From an uncultured Clostridia bacterium (GTDB lineage: Bacteria; Bacillota; Clostridia; Christensenellales; DTU072), in assembly GCA_944372095.1 (NCBI GenBank), contig CALVYG010000001.1:53786-117785 (forward strand): a DNA stretch of 64,000 bases, written 5' to 3'. The translations under genes and the position numbers were made by a program. The notes under the pieces are model-generated. The model was not told the DNA's origin. It made no database searches and saw nothing but the letters and a program-made list of their open reading frames with translations. Below are positions 8,401 to 16,916 of this stretch, in pieces. Every line of letters begins with the position of its first letter. Position 1 is the stretch's first letter.

Positions 8401-9150
8401 ATGGTTGAAAGCTATCCGATTATCTATATTATCGGTGCGGTAATTGCCGCAATCATCATTGCTATGAGCGTGTTTTTCATAATCAAAAGCGTAAAACGCG
8501 CGAAAAAAATCGGCATGGATATGTCAAAAATTAAAAAAACGGTCGTTTCAAGCGCGGTTTTTTCGATTGTTCCCAGTATTCCGATAGTAATAGGTGTCGG
8601 GATTATGATGTCGAGTCTGGGACTCGCCATACCGTGGATTCGTCTTACCGTCATCGGCGCGCTTCAATACGAACTTATAGCGTATAATACCGCAAACGAG
8701 GCTCTTATAGGAACCGGAGCAAGCACGGAAGTTATCGTCGCTACCGCCGTTACCGTTATGACTCTGTCCATTTTATCGGGCCCGCTCTTTAACGCTATCG
8801 TTTATAAAAAATATCAAGGCAAACTTGCCGATTTGCAGAAGAAAAACGGTAAACTTATGAACACCGTTACCGGAGCGTTGCTCGGCGGACTCCTTGCCGG
8901 TATGCTCAGCGCGTTGCTCGTAGGCGGTATTTTCTCCGTCGGCTCTCCCTCAACGGAGGAAGCTACCGGAATAAAAACTTACGGCGAAATTACGCTTATA
9001 ACTCTTGCCGCAAGCCTTGTCATTATGGGCATTTGCGGCGCAATCATTAAACTCGGTAAACAAAAATGGCTGGAAAATTACGCTCTGCCGATTACCATTC
9101 TCGGCGCTCTCGCCATTGCTTACGGGTTTACTTTCGTTTTTAATTTCTAA
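8401..9150 (+). CDS. DUF5058-family integral membrane protein
   Basis: A 249-residue protein with about six hydrophobic helices. After the first helix it carries RAKKIGMDMSKIKKTVVSSA, the signature of the DUF5058 family, followed by a long hydrophobic stretch containing the polar break SSLGLAIPWIRL. The family is usually found as the first of two adjacent membrane genes, as here; the partner begins 12 bases after its stop. The pair is presumed to be a transporter or permease, but no substrate is known. Strong AAGGAG ribosome-binding site. Confidence 0.75.
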   Translation: MVESYPIIYIIGAVIAAIIIAMSVFFIIKSVKRAKKIGMDMSKIKKTVVSSAVFSIVPSIPIVIGVGIMMSSLGLAIPWIRLTVIGALQYELIAYNTANEALIGTGASTEVIVATAVTVMTLSILSGPLFNAIVYKKYQGKLADLQKKNGKLMNTVTGALLGGLLAGMLSALLVGGIFSVGSPSTEEATGIKTYGEITLITLAASLVIMGICGAIIKLGKQKWLENYALPITILGALAIAYGFTFVFNF

Positions 9151-9162
9151 GGAGGCGCGGTA

Positions 9163-9867
9163 ATGAAAAAATCAGATAAAGTCAAAGAAACTCCCGTACT
9201 TACCGAAAGAGACATTTATAACAATCAGATGCACAATTACGGACGATTGTTCACCTGGATTTCTCTCGGTCTTATATGCCTCGTTCCCGTGCTTTACTGC
9301 GTCGCGGCAGGTACTCTCCCCGATTGGGAAGCTTTGGGTAAATGCGTTCCCTTCCTTCTAGGTTACGTCGCAATCGGTCTTATAGAAGCGGTAAGCTATG
9401 CGCCGCTCCTCGGCACCGGCGGGCAATATATGTCATTTATTACAGGAAACGTAAGCAATCTTAAACTCCCCTGCGCGCTCAACGCACAAAATATTACGGG
9501 AGTCGAAAAAGGCAGCGAAGAACAGGAAATAGTCACTACGATTTCCATCGCCGTAAGCAGTATCGTAACTACGTTGGTTATAATTATCGGGCTTATTCCC
9601 CTTCTCATTTTCCAGGAACAGATTGTGGAAGTGCTTAAACCCGTTTCTCCTTACGTTATTCCCGCTATTTTCGGCGGACTTACGCTTGTACTGATTGCTC
9701 AGTACTTCAAAATAGCAATCATTCCGTTCGTAGCCTGTATCCTTATCTGCGTCGTCGGAAACCTTATAGGATACGGCGACGCGCTTTCACAATCGACTAT
9801 GGTTATCGTAGGTATGGCCGTAAGCGGTATCAGTACCACTGTCCTTTATAAACTGAAAAAGATATAA
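9163..9867 (+). CDS. membrane partner of the DUF5058 protein
   Basis: A 234-residue protein with a charged cytoplasmic N-terminus and five to six helices. It contains LGTGGQYMSFITGNVSNLKL followed by PCALNAQN, a conserved-looking polar segment in the middle of the membrane domain that resembles a substrate-binding re-entrant loop. It is translated 12 bases after the DUF5058 gene with its own AAGGAGG site. I recognise this two-gene layout from other Clostridia but know no function for it. Confidence 0.65.
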   Translation: MKKSDKVKETPVLTERDIYNNQMHNYGRLFTWISLGLICLVPVLYCVAAGTLPDWEALGKCVPFLLGYVAIGLIEAVSYAPLLGTGGQYMSFITGNVSNLKLPCALNAQNITGVEKGSEEQEIVTTISIAVSSIVTTLVIIIGLIPLLIFQEQIVEVLKPVSPYVIPAIFGGLTLVLIAQYFKIAIIPFVACILICVVGNLIGYGDALSQSTMVIVGMAVSGISTTVLYKLKKI

Positions 9868-9934
9868 ATTCACGTAAAAACAGCGTTTTTTGCACCGTTT
9901 CCTGTTTTTGCTATAAGTTTAATGAGAAATTCTC

Positions 9935-9963
9935 TTGCAAAAAACGCGCGCGCGTAATATAAT
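9935..9963 (+). promoter_or_regulatory. promoter of the membrane protein-cysE-cysS-cysK operon
   Basis: TTGCAA (9935-9940), 17-base spacer rich in alternating CG, TATAAT (9958-9963). It places the transcript start near 9970, so the open frame that extends back to 9935 cannot be translated from its beginning and the start at 10037 is supported. Confidence 0.75.
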
Positions 9964-10036
9964 TGTTTTGTATAAGTATAATTACCGAATACAAAACCCC
10001 GCGCTCTGTGCGCAAACCAAACTCCGGGAGGAAGTA

Positions 10037-11377
10037 ATGGCGGTAAAAGTAAGTAACGTCAATAATTCGCGTAAATCGCGCTTATGGAGCGAGCAGGACG
10101 ACGCCCAACTCGCCATATTGCTTAAACGCAAAATCAAAGACACTGCCGTGGCAATCCGCGAAAGCGAAACGCCTTACGAGCGGTCGAGACTCAAAGCGCA
10201 ACGCGCCCGCTATAAAGAAATGCTTTATAAAGTCGAATCGGGTTCGTATAACGGCGATATAATCTTTAACGAACTCCGCGCTTCCGCCGCTTTAAGACAG
10301 GAATCTCAGTTTGCTTCGGGATTGCATTCTTCAATGGCAGGCGGAAAAGCTTACACTAACGCTTACGGCAACGTCGATTTCGATTATGAAGCGGCTTTCC
10401 GTAAAAAACGTTATTACGGAGCGGCTCTGCCTATCCTGATGACTATATTCACGATTATAATGATTGCTTCCGTAATTATCGGCGCTTTCAGTCCTTCGCT
10501 TATCGACGCAAAAACGACCGATACCGTTACCGCTTCAACCGGCGGTATGCTCAACATCAACGCTATGTTCGTTTACCGTCTCGGTGAGTACGAGGGAGAA
10601 ACTTTCGATATTCCCGTACGTGCGGACGATAACGGAAAATGGTGGTGGCCCGAAGGTAACTATTCGGACGGACAACCTGCTCAGGGTGAACCTTATACCG
10701 ATAAAAACGGCGTCGTTCACGACAACGACGGCGAAGTCGTTTATCTCTTTGCCGACCTCGGTTGTACGGAAATTTATATAGACGCCATCGACGTAATTAA
10801 AGCCTGGTTCAGAACGAAAATGCTCGAAAAAACGCGTATCGACGTTCTCGAAGACCTTGAAATCTTCCAGGGCGACAGTTACTATTACGCGCTTTTCCTG
10901 AGCGGCACGAAAGCCGACGAACTTATTATTCAGAAAAACAGCGAAGGTAATTATGACTTCGGTATAATCTATAACCATATCGGCGTTTACGGAACGATAA
11001 TGTTCCTGCTCGTGACAATCATCCTCATGGTGATAATGCTGATACAGAATATCGTGCGGATTTTTACCTATACTTCGCGCAGAATTCATATAACGACATT
11101 GCTCTGTCTTATATTCAGCGGATTGCTTTTAATAAGCCCCGCTCTCGCTTCCTGCGAAGGTACGGACATAGGTACGTCGCTTACGAATTATTTTATGAAA
11201 CTCTTGAATTCCGCGGGATTTTCTGAAAGCACCGAAACTTCGGTCGGCGTTTCCGTTATGGCGATTATTCCGCCCGTAGTGTGTCTTATCCTTCTCATCT
11301 TACCTAAATTGTTCAAGAACAGACACAAGGAATTCCCGTCGCGTATTCCCAAGGGCAACGCAAAAATTCATATGTAG
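10037..11377 (+). CDS. unrecognised membrane protein heading the cysteine operon
   Basis: 446 residues from an ATG with GGGAGGAAG immediately upstream; the longer reading frame is excluded by the promoter. Residues 1-125 are soluble, highly charged and helical (KRKIKDTAVAIRES and similar); one helix at about 127-150; an outside domain of about 185 residues with acidic and aromatic patches (KWWWPEGN, DGQPAQGEP); then three more helices and a basic tail. This one-helix, outside-domain, three-helix plan is that of the proteins at 26.8-35 kb, especially the one at 30929-32113, suggesting a distant relative. It is 13 bases from cysE. Function unknown; a sulfur-compound role is only suggested by position. 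Confidence 0.7.
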   Translation: MAVKVSNVNNSRKSRLWSEQDDAQLAILLKRKIKDTAVAIRESETPYERSRLKAQRARYKEMLYKVESGSYNGDIIFNELRASAALRQESQFASGLHSSMAGGKAYTNAYGNVDFDYEAAFRKKRYYGAALPILMTIFTIIMIASVIIGAFSPSLIDAKTTDTVTASTGGMLNINAMFVYRLGEYEGETFDIPVRADDNGKWWWPEGNYSDGQPAQGEPYTDKNGVVHDNDGEVVYLFADLGCTEIYIDAIDVIKAWFRTKMLEKTRIDVLEDLEIFQGDSYYYALFLSGTKADELIIQKNSEGNYDFGIIYNHIGVYGTIMFLLVTIILMVIMLIQNIVRIFTYTSRRIHITTLLCLIFSGLLLISPALASCEGTDIGTSLTNYFMKLLNSAGFSESTETSVGVSVMAIIPPVVCLILLILPKLFKNRHKEFPSRIPKGNAKIHM

Positions 11378-11390
11378 ATATTAAGGATAT

Positions 11391-12068
11391 ATGTTCGACA
11401 ACATCAAAGCGGATTTGGCGGCGGCTCTCGAAAAAGACCCGGCCGCCAAAAGTAAATTTGAAATTTTTCTGACTTACGGCGGTTTTCGCGCCTTATGCGC
11501 TTATCGGAGAGCACATTGGTTTTATACCCGCGGGTTACACACCATAGCTTTTTTAATCTCCGCTCACGCAAGAAAAAACTACGGTATAGAAATTCATCCC
11601 GCCGCAAAAATCGGTAAAGGAATTTTTATCGACCACGGCGTGGGGCTTATTATCGGCGAAACAACGGAAATCGGAGACAACGTTACCATTTACCAGGGAG
11701 TTACGCTCGGCGGAACGGGTAAAGAAACGGGTAAACGCCATCCGACCATTGAAAACAACGTTATGGTCTGCGCCGGCGCAAAGGTTTTAGGTCCCGTCCG
11801 AATAGGAGAATACTCCAAAATAGGCGCAGGCAGCGTCGTCCTTAAAGACGTTCCGCCTCACTGTACCGTTGTCGGCGTTCCCGGAAGAATCGTCCGTATG
11901 CACGGCGAAAAGTACCGCGATATGGACCAGAAACTCCCCGACCCGGTTCTCGAAGAATTCAGCAGAATAAATAAACGTCTGCAAAAAATTGAAGAAAATC
12001 TCAATATTACCTCCTGCCGCTTTTCGATTGCACAGCAAATCGACGAACCGACAGACGACGGAGAATAA
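11391..12068 (+). CDS. cysE: serine O-acetyltransferase
   Basis: A 225-residue serine acetyltransferase, the first committed step of cysteine synthesis (serine plus acetyl-CoA to O-acetylserine). The left-handed beta-helix hexapeptide repeats run from HPAAKIGKGIFIDHG to GAGSVVLKDVPPHCTVVGVP; the active-site histidine is in the FIDHGVGLIIGET segment. It has the short N-terminal helical domain of Gram-positive enzymes. It sits in an operon directly before cysS (two-base gap) and one gene before cysK, so the source and the user of cysteine are made together. Confidence 0.95.
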   Translation: MFDNIKADLAAALEKDPAAKSKFEIFLTYGGFRALCAYRRAHWFYTRGLHTIAFLISAHARKNYGIEIHPAAKIGKGIFIDHGVGLIIGETTEIGDNVTIYQGVTLGGTGKETGKRHPTIENNVMVCAGAKVLGPVRIGEYSKIGAGSVVLKDVPPHCTVVGVPGRIVRMHGEKYRDMDQKLPDPVLEEFSRINKRLQKIEENLNITSCRFSIAQQIDEPTDDGE

Positions 12069-12070
12069 TT

Positions 12071-13471
12071 ATGCTTAAAGTTTATAATACCCTGACAAGA
12101 AAAAAAGAAGATTTTATACCAATTCACGATAAAAGCGTATATATGTATTCGTGCGGACCTACGGTGTACAGCTACGCGCATATAGGAAACCTGCGTACTT
12201 ACATATTTATGGACTTATTGCGCCGCGTAATGAAATACGACGGATACAAATTGAAAGGCGTAATGAACATAACCGACGTAGGACATCTTCTGGACGACGC
12301 CGACGACGGTGAGGACAAGTTACAAAAAGCCGCGCGCGAACAGAAAAAATCTCCCTGGGAAATAGCGGAATTTTACACCGACGTCTTTTTCCGCGACCTT
12401 GCCGCGCTTAATATTAACAAACCTGAAATTATCGCAAAAGCCACCGACCATATTCAGGAAATGATACAATTCGTTGAAAAATTAGAAGAAAAAGGCTATG
12501 CGTACGAAATAAGCGACGGAGTATATTTCGACATATCGAAATTTCCTTCTTACGGAAAACTCTCGGGACAAACAGTAGACGAAAAAGAAGCAGGCGCAAG
12601 AATAGAAGAAAACAGTGAAAAAAGACATCCGGCAGATTTCGCTTTATGGAAAAAAGCCGACAAGAACCACATAATGCAATGGCCGAGTCCGTGGGGACAG
12701 GGATATCCCGGCTGGCATATTGAATGCAGCGCGATGAGCAGAAAATATTTAGGCGAAGTTTTCGATTTACATACCGGAGGCATAGACGCCGTTCCCGTAC
12801 ACCACGAAAACGAAATTGCGCAAAACGAAGCTCTTGCGGGAAAACAAACGGTAAATTATTGGATGCACGGCGAATTCATGATGGTTGACGGAGGCAAAAT
12901 GAGTAAGAGTCTCGGTAACGTTTATACCATTGCTCAGCTCGAAGAAAAAGGATACTCTCCCCTCGATTTCAGATTCTTCTGTCTGAACGCTCATTACCGT
13001 AAAAAGCTCAACTTCACCTTTGACGGCCTTACCGCCGCTAAGACCTCCCGCGAAAGAATATCGGCGTCTTTATATTCTCATAAATCTTCCGACGCGGCAA
13101 CGGATAAAGCCGTTCTTGAAAATTACAAAAATCAGTTTACCGAAGCCATCAACGACGATATAAACATTCCTCTCGCTCTGGGGATACTTTTCAATATGCT
13201 TAAAGAACCTAAAAGCAAGGATATTTATGCTCTCGCTTTGGATTTCGATAAAGTTTTCGGACTGAGTTTCGATAAAATTTCCGCTCCCGAAACAAAAATC
13301 GGACAGGAAAACGATTACCCTCAGGAAATAGCCGAACTTATTGAAAAACGCAAACAGGCGAAAAAAGACAAGAACTTTGCGCTTGCCGACGAAATCCGTT
13401 CGGAAATAGCCAGACTCGGATATTCCGTTCTCGACACCCGCGAAGGCGTTAAAGTCACAAAAATACAATAA
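12071..13471 (+). CDS. cysS: cysteinyl-tRNA synthetase
   Basis: A 466-residue class I synthetase. The zinc-ligand and HIGH-type motif is CGPTVYSYAHIGN (C28, HIGN 37-40), the second zinc cysteine is in HIECSAMSRKYLG with further histidines in VPVHHENE, and the KMSKS loop is GGKMSKSLGN. The C-terminal DALR-like helical region ends at IARLGYSVLDTREGVKVTK. It lies between cysE and cysK in one operon, the arrangement seen in Bacillus. No T-box leader is present in front of this operon. Confidence 0.97.
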   Translation: MLKVYNTLTRKKEDFIPIHDKSVYMYSCGPTVYSYAHIGNLRTYIFMDLLRRVMKYDGYKLKGVMNITDVGHLLDDADDGEDKLQKAAREQKKSPWEIAEFYTDVFFRDLAALNINKPEIIAKATDHIQEMIQFVEKLEEKGYAYEISDGVYFDISKFPSYGKLSGQTVDEKEAGARIEENSEKRHPADFALWKKADKNHIMQWPSPWGQGYPGWHIECSAMSRKYLGEVFDLHTGGIDAVPVHHENEIAQNEALAGKQTVNYWMHGEFMMVDGGKMSKSLGNVYTIAQLEEKGYSPLDFRFFCLNAHYRKKLNFTFDGLTAAKTSRERISASLYSHKSSDAATDKAVLENYKNQFTEAINDDINIPLALGILFNMLKEPKSKDIYALALDFDKVFGLSFDKISAPETKIGQENDYPQEIAELIEKRKQAKKDKNFALADEIRSEIARLGYSVLDTREGVKVTKIQ

Positions 13472-13494
13472 CTTATTGGCGCTTAAAATTAACT

Positions 13495-14424
13495 ATGAAA
13501 ATTTATAAATCGATAACCGAACTTATAGGCAAAACTCCTCTTCTGGAACTTTGCAATTACGGCAAACAACAAGGTCTTAACGCGACGATAGCGGCAAAAC
13601 TCGAATATTTCAATCCGACGGGTTCGGCAAAGGACAGAGTCGCATTATCGATGATAGAAAATGCGGAACGCGCGGGAATACTCAATCCCGATTCCGTAAT
13701 AATCGAACCGACAAGCGGAAACACGGGAATAGGTCTTGCCGCCATTGCGGCGAGAAAAGGCTATAAAACCGTTATTACGATGCCGGAAACGATGTCCCCC
13801 GAAAGAATTAAACTTATGAAAGCATACGGTGCGCAAGTTGTTCTTACCGACGGAAAAAAAGGAATGAGCGGCGCAATCGAAAAAGCCGAACAAATAGCGT
13901 TATCCGAAAAAAACGCGTTTATCCCCGGGCAGTTTACAAACCCGGCAAACCCCGAAGCGCATTATCATTCCACCGGTCCGGAAATATGGTCGGATACCGA
14001 CGGCAAAGTCGATATTTTCGTTGCGGGAATAGGTACGGGCGGAACAATATCGGGAACGGGCAGATTCCTTAAATCGAAAAATCCCGACATAAAAATCATA
14101 GGCGTCGAACCGTATTCGTCCCCCGTTCTGTCGCAAGGCAAATCGGGCGCGCACGGAATTCAGGGTATCGGCGCGGGATTCGTTCCCGAAACTCTCGATA
14201 CCTCGGTTTACGACGAAATCGTTGCCGTTAAAGACTCCGACGCATTCCTGTCTTCCCGCGAACTTGCAAGAACGGAAGGTATTCTTACGGGCATATCCTC
14301 GGGGGCGGCTTTATATGCGGCGGCGCAGGTTGCTCTCCGCCCGGAAAACCGCAATAAACTTATTGTCGTTTTACTTCCCGACACGGGCGAAAGATACCTT
14401 TCTTCTCCCGTTTTCGGCGAATAA
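13495..14424 (+). CDS. cysK: cysteine synthase (O-acetylserine sulfhydrylase)
   Basis: A 309-residue fold-type II PLP enzyme making cysteine from O-acetylserine and sulfide. The PLP lysine is K46 in NPTGSAKDR, the phosphate-binding loop and substrate loop TSGNTG are present, and GIGTGGTISGTGRFLK is the glycine-rich phosphate cup. The C-terminus ends in VVLLPDTGERYLSS as in CysK. It closes the cys operon, 23 bases after cysS, and is followed by a strong terminator. Confidence 0.96.
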   Translation: MKIYKSITELIGKTPLLELCNYGKQQGLNATIAAKLEYFNPTGSAKDRVALSMIENAERAGILNPDSVIIEPTSGNTGIGLAAIAARKGYKTVITMPETMSPERIKLMKAYGAQVVLTDGKKGMSGAIEKAEQIALSEKNAFIPGQFTNPANPEAHYHSTGPEIWSDTDGKVDIFVAGIGTGGTISGTGRFLKSKNPDIKIIGVEPYSSPVLSQGKSGAHGIQGIGAGFVPETLDTSVYDEIVAVKDSDAFLSSRELARTEGILTGISSGAALYAAAQVALRPENRNKLIVVLLPDTGERYLSSPVFGE

Positions 14425-14442
14425 TTCTTATCTTAAATAAAC

Positions 14443-14474
14443 AAAACGACCGCATCATAAAAGCGGTCGTTTTA
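14443..14474. terminator. bidirectional terminator after cysK
   Basis: An 11-bp perfect stem, AAAACGACCGC (14443-14453) with GCGGTCGTTTT (14463-14473), nine-base loop, T-rich on both sides. It serves cysK and the convergent zinc-ribbon gene. Confidence 0.9.
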
Positions 14475-14501
14475 TGTTTTCCCGTTTCTCCCCTATTATA
14501 T

Positions 14502-14807
14502 TCAACTTGCTACCACTATGGCTATTATAATTATCCACAGCACAATCCAACCCAAAAAGAATCCTATTCCGATTTTACAATTTTTTCTGTTCCTTTCTTC
14601 CTTATACGTTGCCAATCCGATTATGCCGAGAACCAATCCGAGCCACCCGCCGAGAATTCCGAATACCAAAGCGCATATCCCCAACGCGGAACATTCCTCT
14701 TTCCTTGCGTTTCCGCCGACAAATTTTCCGCAATTCAGACATACCTCCGCTCCGCGGTTTAACGGCGTGCCGCAATTTGAACAATATCTTCTGTTTTCTT
14801 CCTCCAT
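14502..14807 (-). CDS. zinc-ribbon, DUF4190-type membrane protein
   Basis: A 101-residue protein with an N-terminal zinc ribbon (C9, C12, C23, C26 in CSNCG and CLNCG) followed by a two-helix membrane domain (about 40-65 and 78-100) of the DUF4190 kind, with the glycine-rich FGILGGWLGLVLGIIGLA helix. Function is unknown for the family. It is transcribed from a perfect consensus promoter (14857-14885) whose spacer is an operator palindrome for what is most likely the divergent XRE regulator, so it is probably the main target of that repressor. Confidence 0.75.
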   Translation of the reverse strand: MEEENRRYCSNCGTPLNRGAEVCLNCGKFVGGNARKEECSALGICALVFGILGGWLGLVLGIIGLATYKEERNRKNCKIGIGFFLGWIVLWIIIIAIVVAS

Positions 14808-14856
14808 TTCCTTCCTCCTCGTTTCTGTTTCCGTCGTCCCCGACTGCGTTATTTTA

Positions 14857-14885
14857 ATTATATAGACAATTTTTGTCTATGTCAA
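14857..14885 (-). promoter_or_regulatory. perfect consensus promoter of the zinc-ribbon gene
   Basis: On the minus strand TTGACA (14885-14880), exactly 17 bases, TATAAT (14862-14857). The spacer is filled by an operator palindrome, so binding there would block RNA polymerase. Such an unmodified consensus implies very strong expression when the repressor is off. Confidence 0.85.
14862..14880. promoter_or_regulatory. operator 1, perfect 19-bp palindrome
   Basis: ATAGACAA, three bases, TTGTCTAT: a perfect inverted repeat lying between the -35 and -10 boxes of the zinc-ribbon promoter. TAGACAA half-sites of this kind are bound by small XRE-family repressors; the regulator at 14914 is the natural candidate. 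Confidence 0.75.
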
Positions 14886-14891
14886 CAGTTT

Positions 14892-14908
14892 TAGACAATA
14901 ATCGTCTA
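14892..14908. promoter_or_regulatory. operator 2, imperfect copy
   Basis: TAGACAA, three bases, TCGTCTA: the same operator with one changed base, centred 29 bp from operator 1, just in front of the XRE gene. A probable autoregulatory site. A possible plus-strand promoter (TTGTCT at 14873-14878, 18-base spacer, AATAAT at 14897-14902) would start transcription almost at the gene's start codon. Confidence 0.6.
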
Positions 14909-14913
14909 TATTG

Positions 14914-15129
14914 ATGAATATGGAAATTATTTTCGGTACAAATTTACAGGCGCTCAGAAAGGAAAAAAAGCTGAACCAGTCGGAGCTTGGAGAAAAGCTC
15001 GATATGACGCAAAGAAAAATATCGTATCTTGAAAACGGAAAAGCCGAGCCGAGTCTGGCGGATTTATGGAAAATTTCCGATTTTTTCGACGTTTCGGTTG
15101 ATTTTCTGATTGGTAAAAAACCGTATTGA
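14914..15129 (+). CDS. XRE-family transcriptional repressor
   Basis: About 71 residues from the ATG at 14914 (a TTG at 14911 and an ATG at 14920 are alternatives). It is a single helix-turn-helix domain: LRKEKKLNQSELGEKLDMTQ forms helices 1-3, and KISYLENGKAEPSLADLWKI the rest of the five-helix fold. No Shine-Dalgarno sequence is visible, and the predicted transcript begins within a few bases of the start, so the message may be leaderless. It is divergent from the zinc-ribbon gene with two operators between them, the layout of a repressor and its target. Confidence 0.8.
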   Translation: MNMEIIFGTNLQALRKEKKLNQSELGEKLDMTQRKISYLENGKAEPSLADLWKISDFFDVSVDFLIGKKPY

Positions 15130-15159
15130 AAACAAACACCGGAACGGAATTATAAAAAT

Positions 15160-15194
15160 AACAACTCCGTAAATAAAATTACGGAGTTGTTTTA
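15160..15194. terminator. bidirectional terminator between the XRE gene and argS
   Basis: A 13-bp perfect stem, AACAACTCCGTAA (15160-15172) with TTACGGAGTTGTT (15179-15191), six-base loop, T-rich on both strands. It serves the convergent XRE and argS genes. Confidence 0.9.
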
Positions 15195-15215
15195 TTGTTA
15201 AAGCGAAATAAGTAA

Positions 15216-16916
15216 TTACATTTTCGGCGGCGCGTCGATACCGAGAAGTCTGAGCCCTTCTTCTATGACGCAGTGTACCGCGGCGGTAAGCATCGTTCTC
15301 GCGTTTTTTATCCCTTCTTTTTCACCCGCAATTCTGTGGGCAAGATAAAAACGGTTAAAATCTTTACATAGGTCAACGAGATACCGCGCAAGATAACAAG
15401 GTTCGTATTTCCTTATACATTCGCGTAACACTTCTCCGAATCCGCCGAGCCTTGCCGCCACGGCCTCGCTTTCGGGGTTATCTATCCCCGAAAAATCCGC
15501 CTTCGCCGCATCGTATCCCCCTACTTTTTCCATGAGCGAAAGACATCTTGCGTTTGTGTACTGGACGTAAGGCGCAGTTTCTCCGTCAAAATTAAGCACC
15601 TTGTCGTAACTGAAAACTATATCCTTAATCCTGTTGTTATACAGCGTGGAAAAAACAACCGCTCCCACGCCCACTTTTTCGGCTGTAACACGCTTGTTTT
15701 CAAGGTCGGGGTTCTTGTTTGAGATTATATCGTACGCTTTCTCAACCGCACGGTCGAGAACGTCTTTAAGCAAAACGACTTTGCCTTTTCTCGTACTCAT
15801 TGCTCCGTCTTCGAGACTGACCATTCCGAACGCAACGTGCACCATATCCTTAGCCCAGTCTTTTCCGAGTAATTCGAGTACCTTAAATACCTGCCTGAAA
15901 TGTAAATTCTGCTGGTATGCGACTACATACAGACATTTATAAAAATCGTAAACCTGTTTTCTGTAATACGCAGCGGCAAGGTCGCGCGTAGCATATAGCG
16001 TCGCGCCGTCTTTTTTTACGAGAAGACAGGGCGGCATTCCGTATTTTTCCAGTTCAACGACTTTCGCTCCGTCGCTCTCTACAAGCAATCCTTTTTCTTC
16101 CAGTTCGTCCAGTACCGGCTGCATTTTGTCGTTATAGAACGATTCGCCGTTATAACTGTCGAACGTTATATGCAGTCTTTCGTATATCTTACGGACCTCT
16201 CTCAGCGTTATTTCCTTAAACAGATTGAACAGTTCCGTAGCTTCTTCGTCCCCGTCTTCTATTTTCTTGAAATATGCTCTCGCTTCGTCGTCCATTTCGG
16301 GATGTATTTCCGCTTCCGTATGGTATCTGACGTATATTTCGGTCAGTACTTCCATTCCTCTGCGGTCGAGTTCTTCTTTGTTGCACCATTTCTTAAATGC
16401 CACGATAAGTTTCCCGAACTGCGTTCCCCAGTCACCCAAATGGTTTATTCCTACCGATTTATATCCTAGTTTCGAATATATTTTATATAGACTTCCTCCG
16501 AGTACGGTAGTATATAAATGTCCGATATGAAAAGGCTTTGCTATGTTTACGGAAGAATAGTCTATGCAAACCGTTTTTCCCTTTCCCTCGTCGCTGTCGC
16601 CGTAAGAAAACTTTTCGGCGCATATTTTTTCTATCGTCCTTATTGCTCCGAGTTTTCTGTCCGTAAAGAAATTAAGATATCCGTTTACCGCCTCGACTCT
16701 TATAACGTCCCCTGCCGGAAGTTTTATTGACGCGGCAAGTTCGGAAGCTATCGCCGCAGGACTTTTCCTGAGCGCTTTCGCAAATCGGAAACACGGCAAC
16801 GTATAATCGCCGTTATCCCTCGTCGGCGGTACGCTTATAAGTTCCGCAAGCTCGTCTTTCCCCACGCCTTCGATATTTATCAGAGACGCTATCATTGCTT
16901 TTCTTTCGTCTGTCAT
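15216..16916 (-). CDS. argS: arginyl-tRNA synthetase
   Basis: A 566-residue class I synthetase. The N-terminal Add-1 tRNA D-loop recognition domain is at 1-95; the HIGH motif is at 130-133 in AKPFHIGHLYTT; the KMSKS site is the usual degenerate MSTRKGK of ArgRS; the C-terminal DALR anticodon-binding domain ends at LRLLGIDAPPKM. Its start overlaps the recF stop by four bases and it is the last gene of the smpB-metY-metA-recF operon. No T-box. Confidence 0.97.
   Translation of the reverse strand: MTDERKAMIASLINIEGVGKDELAELISVPPTRDNGDYTLPCFRFAKALRKSPAAIASELAASIKLPAGDVIRVEAVNGYLNFFTDRKLGAIRTIEKICAEKFSYGDSDEGKGKTVCIDYSSVNIAKPFHIGHLYTTVLGGSLYKIYSKLGYKSVGINHLGDWGTQFGKLIVAFKKWCNKEELDRRGMEVLTEIYVRYHTEAEIHPEMDDEARAYFKKIEDGDEEATELFNLFKEITLREVRKIYERLHITFDSYNGESFYNDKMQPVLDELEEKGLLVESDGAKVVELEKYGMPPCLLVKKDGATLYATRDLAAAYYRKQVYDFYKCLYVVAYQQNLHFRQVFKVLELLGKDWAKDMVHVAFGMVSLEDGAMSTRKGKVVLLKDVLDRAVEKAYDIISNKNPDLENKRVTAEKVGVGAVVFSTLYNNRIKDIVFSYDKVLNFDGETAPYVQYTNARCLSLMEKVGGYDAAKADFSGIDNPESEAVAARLGGFGEVLRECIRKYEPCYLARYLVDLCKDFNRFYLAHRIAGEKEGIKNARTMLTAAVHCVIEEGLRLLGIDAPPKM

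Noticed and set aside
9935..10036. N-terminal extension of the protein at 10037
   Set aside because: It would start at a TTG inside the -35 box of the promoter; the GGGAGGAAG site and promoter position favour 10037.
11378..12070. T-box riboswitch for cysE/cysS
   Set aside because: The gap before cysE is 13 bases and the leader before the operon's first gene is about 65 bases, too short and without the T-box sequence.
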